Shown here: piece after piece, positions 41,720 through 49,677 of the stretch
Numbering within the stretch: the first letter of the stretch is position 1
How the letters are laid out: every line of letters starts with the position of its first letter
Assembly: GCF_019656235.1 (NCBI RefSeq)
Contig: NZ_BPLL01000007.1
Location: 1 to 64,000, forward strand
Direction of reading: 5' to 3'
DNA: 64,000 bases
DNA from: Apilactobacillus xinyiensis
GTDB taxonomy: Bacteria > Bacillota > Bacilli > Lactobacillales > Lactobacillaceae
Position numbers and translations under genes: made by a program
The notes under the pieces: model-generated
Databases searched by the model: none
The model's input: the letters and a program-made list of their open reading frames with translations, nothing else
Told to the model about the DNA's origin: nothing

Positions 41720-42166
41720 TTATTCATTTTTTCGGCCCCTAATATAAAAATTAATTAGTTCTACACAGTATTCAGTGTCATTTTTGACTGTATTACCCCA
41801 AAAATGTATAGGTAGCCATCCTAGTTTTCTTAACTCCGTGTCTTTCTTTTTATCTCGCTCAATGTTGGTCTCAATCTTATTTATCCAATAATCACGATTA
41901 TGCTTTAAACGTTTTTTCTTTTGTTCCCAATTAAATCCATGCCAAAATTCGCCGTCAACGAATACAGCGATTTTGTATTTAGTGATAGCGATATCTGGTG
42001 AACCGGGCAGTTCTTTATAATTTCTACGATATCTAATATTTTGATTCCATAAAGCTTTCGCTAAAATATTTTCTAAAGGGCCTCGTTTTAGCTTTACACT
42101 AGACATTCTTTTACTAGTTTTTTGATCAGTTTTCAAACTATATCTTAGCTTTAAATCTTTTCTCAA
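41720..42166 (-). CDS. vsr: Very short patch repair endonuclease
   Basis: 148 residues, the usual Vsr length. Vsr nicks DNA at T:G mismatches formed when 5-methylcytosine deaminates. Seen: the N-terminal RMSSVKLKRGPLENILAKAL, the catalytic Asp region SPDIAITKYKIAVFVDGEFWHG (cited as KIAVFVDGEFWHG), and the C-terminal ELRKLGWLPIHFWG. Start TTG behind AGAAGG. It lies 18 bases after the restriction gene and accompanies a cytosine-5 methylase across the divergent promoter, a sensible partnership. Confidence 0.92.
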   Translation of the reverse strand: MRKDLKLRYSLKTDQKTSKRMSSVKLKRGPLENILAKALWNQNIRYRRNYKELPGSPDIAITKYKIAVFVDGEFWHGFNWEQKKKRLKHNRDYWINKIETNIERDKKKDTELRKLGWLPIHFWGNTVKNDTEYCVELINFYIRGRKNE

Positions 42167-42184
42167 ATTATACCTTCTAAAAAT

Positions 42185-43624
42185 TTAATCTATTAGCTTT
42201 TTGATTACATTTAAAATATATGAATTGTTAATCCAAAAAGACTGATTTGTCATATAGTCATCGGAATAGTTGCTTGGCTTGTTTTTCCATTTAGCTGGAG
42301 TGGGTAATTGATTGCTATTTGTACTTTCTATATAACTAGATTTTGCAGCGTGTGGTCTTACATGAATTACTGATTGATTGTTTAATTTAATAAAATTATT
42401 AGATACTGTACCGTTCTTTTTATAGTTTAATTCTACACCTTGTTTTATTTTATTTTTTGTATCTATCCAAACTTTCATAATATCATTGTTTAAAATATTT
42501 TCAGAAATGTGATGCAAAAGGGCACCTTTGAATATGTTGTCACCATTACTCATTTGTTGAAAAACTATAAATAAAAATTTACTTTCGTTAAGATAGTTGT
42601 ATAAGTCACAACTGTCATTGCCCCAAGTTTGATTTACTAGTTCTTTAAACTTAAATGGTGGTAGAGACATACTCTCTCTGTTCTTCTTATTTGGATTTAC
42701 TTGGATTGTCTTAGGTATAATTGATGCTTTTTCAAATTCATCGATTCCATTGATATTATTTTTAGAATCTTTTAAACCTAGCATTCTTCTTGCTAGTACG
42801 TTATTAATGTTCTTAGCTTTGTTAGTTATTCCAAAATGATCTTTGAGTTGGTTTGTACTCTTACCAATAAATGGACTTAATCTTTCATATATCAGTTGAT
42901 CTAAAGTTTTACCTTGTATATCGGATGAGCTTTTAATTATTGCTTGATTTTTCTTATTTCCGATAACATAGTCTCTCAATAATCGTGTCATAAAACTGGC
43001 TTTAAATGAAAAAGCTCTTTGTTTTGCCATGTTGGTAGAGTATGGTTGTTCTCGTAATGATTTGTGGTTTTTTCCTTTAGTACATGCAGCTAAGTAATTA
43101 GTTAGACCTTCATTTAAATCTTCAGCCTTACCGTTTCTGACGTATGCTTGAATTGTCTCCCAGTCTTTTTTGATTATTTCATAATCTACAGGAGACTTTT
43201 GCATTTGATATATAATTACATATTTAAAGAACCATTCGCTTTTTGGAATGTTGCTAAGATATTCGTAAAAGGCAATTTCTAACGTATTGTTTTTAGACAT
43301 AAAATGACTATGCTCAAAATCTTCTTTTACTAAATCAAAGTAATTAATAATATTAAGCACCAGTCTTTCTTTAGCACTATATTGAACTTTGCCATTTTTA
43401 GTCTTTTTTAACTTTTTAAAAGGGGTTGCTTTTAACTCAACTACTCCTAGATCTGGTTTACTAGCAGAGTCCTTTTCCTTGCCAAACCATTTTTCAAATA
43501 CATCGCCCATGGCATTTTTATTGCCTTTTATGTGCATATTAAGTTCTTCAATAAGCTCTTTTTGGGGTTTATTGAGTATCTTTATAGCTCTATTATGTAC
43601 ATCTTCTTTACTCTTGAACTTCAA
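42185..43624 (-). CDS. Sau3AI/MutH-like type II restriction endonuclease
   Basis: 479 residues, close to the usual Sau3AI-family length. The N-terminal MutH-like nuclease core is visible: GDVFEKWFGKEKDSASKPD, then DLGVVELKATPFKK, supplying the Asp and Glu-x-Lys metal site. The C-terminal half resembles a second, inactive copy of the fold (FKFKELVNQTWGNDSCDLY). Family members cut at or near GATC; the exact site here is inferred. TTG 43624 is chosen (GGGGTG upstream); a GTG three codons earlier is less well placed. It is divergent from the methylase. Confidence 0.82.
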   Translation of the reverse strand: MKFKSKEDVHNRAIKILNKPQKELIEELNMHIKGNKNAMGDVFEKWFGKEKDSASKPDLGVVELKATPFKKLKKTKNGKVQYSAKERLVLNIINYFDLVKEDFEHSHFMSKNNTLEIAFYEYLSNIPKSEWFFKYVIIYQMQKSPVDYEIIKKDWETIQAYVRNGKAEDLNEGLTNYLAACTKGKNHKSLREQPYSTNMAKQRAFSFKASFMTRLLRDYVIGNKKNQAIIKSSSDIQGKTLDQLIYERLSPFIGKSTNQLKDHFGITNKAKNINNVLARRMLGLKDSKNNINGIDEFEKASIIPKTIQVNPNKKNRESMSLPPFKFKELVNQTWGNDSCDLYNYLNESKFLFIVFQQMSNGDNIFKGALLHHISENILNNDIMKVWIDTKNKIKQGVELNYKKNGTVSNNFIKLNNQSVIHVRPHAAKSSYIESTNSNQLPTPAKWKNKPSNYSDDYMTNQSFWINNSYILNVIKKLID

Positions 43625-43720
43625 TCTAATCACCCCAGCAGTATATAAATAAATTTGATCTTTTTTCGTAATTATTATATAATAGTAATTAATATTTAAC
43701 TAGGAATGGAAGGTGCAAAA

Positions 43721-45007
43721 ATGACAAAATCACTAAAAGTGTTAGAGCTTTTTGCTGGTGTAGGTGGTTTTAGAGTCGGATTTGATCATGCAGATTCAGA
43801 CTTTTTTAAGACTAAATGGGCAAATCAATTTGAACCTTCACGAAAAAGCCAAGATGCTTTTGAAGTTTATAATTATCACTATAAAGATTCAGAAAACATA
43901 GGAATCGATATTAACGACATTTCAGATGAAAAGTTTAAATCTATGGATGCTGATATGATTGTTGGAGGATTTCCTTGTCAAGACTATTCAGTTGCTAGAT
44001 CTAAAAAGAAAGAATTAGGAATCCAAGGTAAAAAAGGGGTATTGTTTTGGCAAATAATTAGAGCTGCTCAAAATATTAATCCTAAATATATGTTATTTGA
44101 AAACGTTGATAGACTTTTGAAAGCACCATCTAAGCAAAGGGGAAGAGATTTCTCTATTATGTTGTCTGCTCTTAATAAACTTAACTATTCACTTGAATGG
44201 CGAGTTATTAATGCTGCAGACTATGGTGGAGCACAGCGTAGAAGAAGAGTTTATTTATTTGTTTTTAGAAATGATTTACCATATGCTAAACAATTAGATG
44301 AGCATTATGAAAATACCTTTATGGATAATGATGATACTTATGATGAATATATCTTTAAGACCGGTTTATTCGCTAAACAATTTCCAATTAAACGTGAATC
44401 CTATAAGGATAGAAAAGCATTTTATGAACTACCAGATGATATAGTTGAAGTTTCTGATGAATTTTCTGGTAAAGTTTTTAATACTGGTGTAATGCGACAT
44501 GGAAAATACTATACTATTGATACTCAAGCTTTAGGAGAGGAACGTCCAACGCCATTAAAGGATATTGTCCAACCTGAAGATGAAGTAGACGATAAGTATT
44601 ATGTTACTGATGAAAATAAAATTAATAAGTTTAAATACTTAAGAGGTTCTAAAAAAATTGAAAGAATTAGTGCTAATGGGCATAAATATACCTATAGTGA
44701 AGGTGGAATGTCTCCGTATGAAGATTTAAATCTTCCTGGTAGAACAATGTTAACTTCTGAAGGTACAGTAAACAGATCTACACATTGGTTAAAAATTAAT
44801 GATAGATATAGATTACTTACACCGATTGAAGCTGAAAGAATGCAATCATTTCCTGATGATTGGACTAAATATAAGCTAGTCGATGGTGAAATTAAAGAAG
44901 TTTCTGACAGAATGAGAATGTTCTTCATGGGGAATGCTTTAGTTACTGATGTAGTTAAAAGAATTGGTTTAGGTATAAAAGACATTGTTAATAAATATGA
45001 AAGTTAA
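43721..45007 (+). CDS. DNA cytosine-5 methyltransferase (M.Sau3AI-like)
   Basis: 428 residues. All main C5 motifs are seen: I (LELFAGVGGFRVGFD), IV with catalytic Cys (GGFPCQDYSVA), VI (ENVDRLL), VIII (QRRRRVYLF), IX (RLLTPIEAERMQSFPDDW) and X (GNALVTDVVKRIG). GIQGKKGVLFWQI is typical of the M.Sau3AI group, which marks GATC; specificity is inferred. ATG 43721 follows GGAAGGTG. The divergent R and M genes share a short control region (43625-43720). It protects host DNA from the neighbouring endonuclease. Confidence 0.92.
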   Translation: MTKSLKVLELFAGVGGFRVGFDHADSDFFKTKWANQFEPSRKSQDAFEVYNYHYKDSENIGIDINDISDEKFKSMDADMIVGGFPCQDYSVARSKKKELGIQGKKGVLFWQIIRAAQNINPKYMLFENVDRLLKAPSKQRGRDFSIMLSALNKLNYSLEWRVINAADYGGAQRRRRVYLFVFRNDLPYAKQLDEHYENTFMDNDDTYDEYIFKTGLFAKQFPIKRESYKDRKAFYELPDDIVEVSDEFSGKVFNTGVMRHGKYYTIDTQALGEERPTPLKDIVQPEDEVDDKYYVTDENKINKFKYLRGSKKIERISANGHKYTYSEGGMSPYEDLNLPGRTMLTSEGTVNRSTHWLKINDRYRLLTPIEAERMQSFPDDWTKYKLVDGEIKEVSDRMRMFFMGNALVTDVVKRIGLGIKDIVNKYES

Positions 45008-45008
45008 A

Positions 45009-45044
45009 TAAAAGCCACTTAGTTTATAACTAAGTGGCTTTTTT
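45009..45044 (+). terminator. Intrinsic terminator of the methylase gene
   Basis: AAAAGCCACTTAGTT pairs with AACTAAGTGGCTTTT, with a T-run. Confidence 0.9.
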
Positions 45045-45190
45045 GGTAGGGGATTATAATTATTATTCTACTTTACATAACATATATTATCCGAAGTAGC
45101 GATTACGTTCCGTTAATAAGGCAATTATTCGCTCATTCAAAAGTTTAGTGTTAACATCAAGAATACAAGAAATGCAAAGGATGTCTTCAT

Positions 45191-45703
45191 ATGAAAATTA
45201 ATGTGCCAACTATGACTAATGGATATTTAGATGATAAATATACTAAACATACATCAGCGGTTAATCAAACTGATGGATCACCATTTATTTCATTTCCAAT
45301 TAATATTACAGATGTTCCAGAAAACGCCAAATACTTGGCATTTACGTTGACTGATTTAGATTCAATTCCAGTATGTGGCTTTGAGTGGATTCATTGGGTA
45401 GCCGCTAATATTCCAGCGGATTGTACCAATATTCCTGAAGATGCTGGACGTAATAATCCATTTAAATGGACACGTGGTTATAATAGTTTAGCTGGTGGTA
45501 TGCTAAATAAGCGTGATAATCCCATCAGTGCTGGATATGTTGGTCCAACTCCTCCAGATAAAACGCATTATTACACCCTTACAGTGTATGCACTTGATGC
45601 TAAATTACCACTACATGATGGATTTTGGTACAACGAATTAATACACACTATGCAAGGTCAGCTGTTAGAAAAATCAGCCGTTACACTACCAGTAAAAGCT
45701 TAA
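45191..45703 (+). CDS. YbhB/YbcL (PEBP/Raf kinase inhibitor-like) protein
   Basis: 170 residues of the phosphatidylethanolamine-binding protein fold, bacterial YbhB branch. Seen: the ligand-site motif FTLTDLDSIPVCGFEWIHW (usual form D-P-D-A-P...H-W) and GYVGPTPPDKTHYYTLTVYAL. Bacterial functions are unknown; a small-molecule or anion pocket is usual. AAGGATG precedes the ATG. Confidence 0.88.
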   Translation: MKINVPTMTNGYLDDKYTKHTSAVNQTDGSPFISFPINITDVPENAKYLAFTLTDLDSIPVCGFEWIHWVAANIPADCTNIPEDAGRNNPFKWTRGYNSLAGGMLNKRDNPISAGYVGPTPPDKTHYYTLTVYALDAKLPLHDGFWYNELIHTMQGQLLEKSAVTLPVKA

Positions 45704-45710
45704 ACAATTT

Positions 45711-45742
45711 CCTTACAATTACTAATTTGTAAGGATTTTTTA
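45711..45742 (+). terminator. Intrinsic terminator
   Basis: CCTTACAA pairs with TTGTAAGG, followed by ATTTTTT. Confidence 0.75.
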
Positions 45743-45851
45743 GTAGTTAATTTTAAATTAAAGAAAATACTAAGTAGTGGATTGTTTTTTACTCTATAAG
45801 TTGTATAATCGAATCAATTCAAAGCTTGCTTACTGATGGAGGCGCATTCTT

Positions 45852-46043
45852 ATGTCAGAAAGAAATTTAAACATCTTATTTTTCGTTTTCCTAATAATTA
45901 GTCTAGTATTGGGAGTTATGTACAAATACTTCCAATCCCCCTATTTATTATTTTTATCGGTAATGTTTGCCTTTTTCAATCTGATTATCTGTGGTATTTG
46001 GGTGGTTAGACTCGCCAAAATAATTTTCAAAGCATTTAAATAA
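45852..46043 (+). CDS. Small membrane protein (63 aa)
   Basis: Two hydrophobic helices (ILFFVFLIISLVLGVMY and LLFLSVMFAFFNLIICGIWV) and a basic end KIIFKAFK. GGAGG lies 9 bases before the ATG and a GAGGCTT hairpin terminator follows. No family recognised. Confidence 0.6.
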   Translation: MSERNLNILFFVFLIISLVLGVMYKYFQSPYLLFLSVMFAFFNLIICGIWVVRLAKIIFKAFK

Positions 46044-46057
46044 AACGATTAATAATT

Positions 46058-46086
46058 GTTAGTGAGGCTTTGTAAGCCTCATTTTT
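46058..46086 (+). terminator. Intrinsic terminator
   Basis: GTGAGGCTT pairs with AAGCCTCAT around TGT, followed by a T-run. Confidence 0.85.
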
Positions 46087-46102
46087 TATTTCTATAAATA
46101 TA

Positions 46103-46133
46103 TTGACTTAGAGTTGACTCTAAGTATTATGAT
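46103..46133 (+). promoter_or_regulatory. MerR-type promoter with 19-base spacer and operator
   Basis: TTGACT (46103), 19 bases, TATGAT (46128). The spacer contains the perfect dyad CTTAGAGT / ACTCTAAG (two-base centre). Overlong spacers holding a dyad are typical of promoters activated by MerR proteins; a merR gene follows. Confidence 0.8.
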
Positions 46134-46165
46134 ATGAAATATCAATTGATAGAGGAAAGGTTTCC

Positions 46166-46582
46166 ATGGAAAAGTATACTATTGGCGAATTCGCAAAAAA
46201 AGTAGGATTAACTTCATATACCCTACGCTATTATGAAAATCAGAAATTAATTATGCCCAAAAGAGATAGACATCAAAGGCGTTACTATACTGATGAAGAT
46301 ATTAAATGGTTAGGCTTTTTACTGTGTCTTAAAAATACTGGCATGACGATGTGTGAAATGAGTAGATACGTAGAATTACGTAGTCAAGGTGATTCTACCA
46401 TGCATGAACGTAAAAAGTTATTATCCCAAGTTAAAGAGCGTAGTGAACAACAGATTAAAGAAATACAGGATAATTTGAAAGTAGTTAAACATAAAATTGA
46501 TTGGTATGATGGCAGAATTAATTTCCAAATTAATGAAGACTTCGAATCATACCTTAACAGATTTAATCAAGGAGACGATTAA
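46166..46582 (+). CDS. MerR family transcriptional regulator, copy 1
   Basis: 138 residues. Winged-helix N-terminus MEKYTIGEFAKKVGLTSYTL and RYYENQKLI, middle CLKNTGMTMCEMSRYVEL, and C-terminal coiled coil with no Cys metal cluster. It probably senses a small molecule or stress and controls its own operon, since a classic MerR promoter lies directly upstream. Paralogous to the MerR at 59839-60246 (similar length and order). It is two bases from the cupin gene. Confidence 0.88.
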   Translation: MEKYTIGEFAKKVGLTSYTLRYYENQKLIMPKRDRHQRRYYTDEDIKWLGFLLCLKNTGMTMCEMSRYVELRSQGDSTMHERKKLLSQVKERSEQQIKEIQDNLKVVKHKIDWYDGRINFQINEDFESYLNRFNQGDD

Positions 46583-46583
46583 T

Positions 46584-47009
46584 ATGCAAAAAGACAGTGT
46601 AGTTAAAAATAATGTTTTCCCCATTGGTGATAAAAACGTAGCTTATGATCAATTTTTTACTGGTCAAAGTTATCTTAAAGGGTTAGTTGCTCCGGCAGAT
46701 GATATCAATGTAGGCGTTGGCAACGTAACTTTTGAACCAAAATGTCGTAATAATTGGCATATACATCATGATGGTTGTCAAATTTTGTTAGTTACAGCAG
46801 GCAAAGGTATTTATCAAGAACTAGGAAAAGCGGCTCAGCTACTAAAACCAGGTGATGTAGTTGTAACTCACGATGGAGTGAAACATTGGCATGGCGCAAC
46901 TAAAGATAGTTGGTTTACTCATATTGCAATAACTGCTGGAAAACCAGAGTGGCTATCACCAGTTTCAGATGAGAAATATGCTAAAGCTAATTCACAAATA
47001 AAGGAGTAG
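46584..47009 (+). CDS. Cupin-domain protein
   Basis: 141 residues with a single cupin barrel: metal motif 1 CRNNWHIHHDGCQILLV (two His, then Gln) and motif 2 DVVVTHDGVKHWHGATKD. Such cupins are often next to carboxymuconolactone decarboxylase-like proteins and MerR regulators in lactobacilli. The enzyme activity is unknown. ATG 46584 is chosen (AAGGAGACG upstream); the frame is open back to 46497 but overlaps merR. Confidence 0.85.
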   Translation: MQKDSVVKNNVFPIGDKNVAYDQFFTGQSYLKGLVAPADDINVGVGNVTFEPKCRNNWHIHHDGCQILLVTAGKGIYQELGKAAQLLKPGDVVVTHDGVKHWHGATKDSWFTHIAITAGKPEWLSPVSDEKYAKANSQIKE

Positions 47010-47019
47010 TTAAAATAAA

Positions 47020-47259
47020 AAACAAGATGCTGGTTGCAAAATGTTAGGCGATTTAGCTCCTAAATTTGCCGAATTAAATGATGATGTGTTGTTTGGACAA
47101 GTATGTTCACATACGAACGAACTATCATCTCGTGATTGCAGTATGATTACTCACTTAGCATTTTACGCAGTGTGGCCAAAAGCTTGTTCGGCCTTTAATT
47201 CAGTTAAAGAATTTTATATTAACCGAAGAGTCACAAATGTTCAATTACTTCAATATTGA
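47020..47259 (+). pseudogene. Carboxymuconolactone decarboxylase-like gene, degenerate
   Basis: Residues MLGDLAPKFAELNDDVLFGQ and SHTNELSSRD match the family N-terminus, and HLAFYAVWPKACSAFNSVKEF matches the C-terminus. The middle helices between SMIT and HLAFY (about 30 residues) are missing. The in-frame sequence KKQDAGCK upstream looks like the original N-terminus but has no start codon. Family members are small thiol peroxidase-like or decarboxylase-like proteins. It lies just after the cupin gene; probably non-functional. Confidence 0.6.
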
Positions 47260-47324
47260 ATTTCATTTTAAATGTTTGTATATTTAAAATGGAGTAAAAA
47301 ATAAAATTAACGGAGAAACCATAT

Positions 47325-47645
47325 ATGAAACAATTAAGAATATATACATTGATAAATCAAGCTGCCGCAAACGAATATTTAGAAAATCATTGGGATAAGC
47401 ACTTAGTTAGTCTTCCTGAGTTTGGTATTCACGTTGAAAAAGTGTTTGGTGAAAATAAATCCAGTGGAAAGTGTCGAGTATTTGCCTTAGTTTCATCTAA
47501 CCAAAACAACTTGCACGAACTTAATACTAAATATATGCAAAGTGATGCTTTTAAATATGATATGCAAGGTTTTGATATGAATAAAATTGTTGACGTTGAA
47601 GATGTTGATTTAATTCCTGGGAAAAATATCAATAATTTATTTTAA
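47325..47645 (+). CDS. NIPSNAP-family protein
   Basis: 106 residues, a small ferredoxin-like dimer fold of the NIPSNAP group. Seen: QLRIYTLINQAAANEYLENHW and the usual EKVFGENKSSGKCRVFALVS centre. Function in bacteria is unknown. CGGAGAAA lies before the ATG. It follows the MerR/cupin genes and may be regulated with them. Confidence 0.7.
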   Translation: MKQLRIYTLINQAAANEYLENHWDKHLVSLPEFGIHVEKVFGENKSSGKCRVFALVSSNQNNLHELNTKYMQSDAFKYDMQGFDMNKIVDVEDVDLIPGKNINNLF

Positions 47646-47655
47646 TTCTAGCATC

Positions 47656-48480
47656 TTAAATGTCCTTAAACATAATGTTATTTTTACCATAACAGTGCAC
47701 TAAATATTCGTTAGAGTTTTCTTCAAAAAAGTTGGTTAAAGCGCGCATGATGTAACCTTTTACATTGTGCGCTTTTTGATTAGCACTAATGATAATACTT
47801 TTGAGTTTGTTGGGTAGTTGCTGATTGAGTGTCTCGTTCAATTCAAAACGTAACGCTCGATAACCATTGGGACATTCTTTAGCTTCGTTATAAACAAAGC
47901 TTTTGGCCTTAAAAATCAATCCAGCATAGTCGTATAAAGTCTTACAATCACCAAATGCGTAGACTTTTAAAACTTCGACCACGTGTTTAGATAGACCACC
48001 TTGAGTGATTAAACTATCGCCTAAAGCATTGAACTTGTCGGTTGATATTTTGTTAGTCAGCTCGCCAGTGTCATCTGTATCATTTGTAAATTGATTAGTA
48101 TGATTAAGTTCAGTCTGATTAGAAGTGCATTTTGACGTTTTAGGCTGCTCATTATGACGCTCATGCGATTTGGGTAAAATAAAATGTGGTAGGAACACTC
48201 GATTGGGGGCGTTAAATTGAGACTTCAAAACTAGCCACCCTAACTTAACCAGGCGTTTACACACACGAGTGATTGTAGATAAACTCAAATGAATTCGTTG
48301 CGCCATTTCCTCACGAGTATAAATTACGTAATAACTATTATATTTTTTGTCATAAAAGTTGTTATTTTGAATACTTAAATTCATACGATCATACAAGTGT
48401 GTCAAAATAGAAACTTCATTTGGTCTTAAGCCGGCTTCTTCAAAAACGTGATACTGTTTATAAAATTGTGTATTAGTCAT
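47656..48480 (-). CDS. repA: RepA_N-type replication initiator, replicon 2
   Basis: 274 residues. N-terminal RepA_N winged helix: NEVSILTHLYDRMNLSI, FYDKKYNSYYVIYTREEMA, LSLSTITRVCKRLVKLGWL and NRVFLPHF. A variable linker and a helical C-terminal domain follow. It is homologous to repA1 (same motif order) but clearly diverged. ATG follows ATAGGGGAT, and the upstream control region mirrors that of repA1, with its own antisense RNA. No parA is adjacent, unlike repA1. Confidence 0.82.
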   Translation of the reverse strand: MTNTQFYKQYHVFEEAGLRPNEVSILTHLYDRMNLSIQNNNFYDKKYNSYYVIYTREEMAQRIHLSLSTITRVCKRLVKLGWLVLKSQFNAPNRVFLPHFILPKSHERHNEQPKTSKCTSNQTELNHTNQFTNDTDDTGELTNKISTDKFNALGDSLITQGGLSKHVVEVLKVYAFGDCKTLYDYAGLIFKAKSFVYNEAKECPNGYRALRFELNETLNQQLPNKLKSIIISANQKAHNVKGYIMRALTNFFEENSNEYLVHCYGKNNIMFKDI

Positions 48481-48485
48481 TATTC

Positions 48486-48536
48486 TATCCCCTATTTAGA
48501 TAGAAAAAGGTGCACAAGAATGGACTTGTACACCTT
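48486..48536 (-). promoter_or_regulatory. repA2 leader: terminator-like hairpin and stem around the ribosome site
   Basis: On the minus strand AAGGTGTACAAG pairs with CTTGTGCACCTT followed by TTTTT. Then CTATC can pair with GATAG and enclose AGGGG, the repA2 ribosome site. The same order is found before repA1. Confidence 0.65.
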
Positions 48537-48586
48537 ATATTATGTAATATATTGAAATAACACCGTAAATGTCATATAATAATCAA

Positions 48587-48701
48587 GCATTAGCAGAATT
48601 ATCTGTTGTGCATTTAGGGCGTTAAACGGTGAGCAAGTAGTTGTCTTACTTGTTAGCTGATAAATAATTATTGGTAGTAATTATTTATCAACGCTCTTTT
48701 T
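48587..48701 (+). ncRNA. Antisense RNA (countertranscript) of repA2
   Basis: Plus-strand promoter TTGAAA (48552-48557), 17 bases, TATAAT (48575-48580). The RNA would fold as an outer stem GGGCGTT / AACGCTC, a CAAGTA / TACTTG hairpin and GATAAATAATTA / TAATTATTTATC, then stop at CTCTTTTT. It is antisense to the repA2 leader. The long stem differs from the repA1 copy by a paired change (GATTAAT...ATTAATC to GATAAAT...ATTTATC), so pairing is kept. Loops differ. Confidence 0.75.
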
Positions 48702-48754
48702 CTATGTGATTTTTAGTTACGCAAGCAGTATGTTAACTTTTTGCGTATATAAAC

Positions 48755-48783
48755 ACTTTATAGAAATAATCGCTCAATGTCAA
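48755..48783 (-). promoter_or_regulatory. repA2 promoter
   Basis: On the minus strand TTGACA (48778-48783), 17 bases, TAAAGT (48755-48760), upstream of the structured leader. Confidence 0.65.
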
Positions 48784-48859
48784 TGCTTTTATGTGATTTT
48801 TTTAAATAAAATATTATTAATCAAATATAAAAATACTTATAATTCAACTTTAGGTATAA

Positions 48860-48893
48860 GAAAAGACATTCTGTATTCTTGAATGTCTTTTTA
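48860..48893 (-). terminator. Intrinsic terminator
   Basis: AAAAGACATTC pairs with GAATGTCTTTT, with a T-run on both strands; it follows the MmcQ/YjbR gene. Confidence 0.85.
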
Positions 48894-49253
48894 TTATTCA
48901 GCTAATTGATAACTAGCATCAATCAAGGGCTTTAGTTCCCCCATGGTCATTTCATCAGCATTTAGATTAATGCTAATCCAATGCTCTTTATTCATATGAT
49001 AAGCGGGAAAGTATGCATCTTTTCCCAGTAAAATGCCAATTAACTCGGGTTCTAGTTTTAAATTAATTAAGTTAATCTGCTTTGATCCAGCTAACCCCAT
49101 TTTACTTTCTTTAATATCCATCACGATACCAAACCACTTATGATTATCTAAACGTCTAAATACATCATAGTCAGGAAATTTAGTGAAACGTTTTTCAGCT
49201 TTCACATGAAATGTTTTTTCGATGTATTCATTAATTTGAGTACGCTCAATCAA
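48894..49253 (-). CDS. MmcQ/YjbR family protein
   Basis: 119 residues with the CyaY-like MmcQ/YjbR fold. Seen: NEYIEKTFHVKAEKRFTKFP, WFGIVMDIKESKMG and the family closing pattern AYHMNKEHWISINLNADEM. Members bind DNA or assist RNA polymerase-related functions, with no firm assignment. Start ATG with only AAGCGAGGCG upstream. Single gene. Confidence 0.85.
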   Translation of the reverse strand: MIERTQINEYIEKTFHVKAEKRFTKFPDYDVFRRLDNHKWFGIVMDIKESKMGLAGSKQINLINLKLEPELIGILLGKDAYFPAYHMNKEHWISINLNADEMTMGELKPLIDASYQLAE

Positions 49254-49334
49254 ATAATCGCCTCGCTTAAATATTTGCTTTGTGTCTATATTTTACTATC
49301 TATGACTTTAAATGGGTATGGATTAACTTAATAA

Positions 49335-49378
49335 TTAAAAAAGTGGCACCTAATAAATGTTAGGTGTCACTTTTTTAG
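49335..49378 (-). terminator. Intrinsic terminator
   Basis: AAAAAGTGACACCTAACA pairs with TGTTAGGTGCCACTTTTT-like complement; closes the small membrane gene on the minus strand. Confidence 0.85.
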
Positions 49379-49380
49379 CT

Positions 49381-49641
49381 TTAGAACAACTGCATCATAA
49401 AAATTATACAGGCTCCTAAAAATATCATCTGTTTAGAATTTATATGCATTTTTGTGTAGATGCAACGAGCAAGATATATCAAATAGAAAATATATAAAGC
49501 GATTAACAATAAGCTGATTATGCCATACATTATTCTACTGAAAATAGGGATCATTTTAAACATAAATAAAGTAACGGATAAAAAATTAACAAACAGCGCA
49601 ATTATCCGTATGCATAAATTTTTGTCAATACTTTTTAGCAT
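49381..49641 (-). CDS. Small membrane protein (86 aa)
   Basis: Three hydrophobic helices, with basic loops and the motif YLARCIYTKM before the last helix. GGAGGTGCGAGC lies before the ATG. It is adjacent to the old end of CRISPR array 1 but shows no tie to CRISPR. No family recognised. Confidence 0.6.
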   Translation of the reverse strand: MLKSIDKNLCIRIIALFVNFLSVTLFMFKMIPIFSRIMYGIISLLLIALYIFYLIYLARCIYTKMHINSKQMIFLGACIIFMMQLF

Positions 49642-49677
49642 GCTCGCACCTCCGGTGATGATCTGAAAATATTGCAG

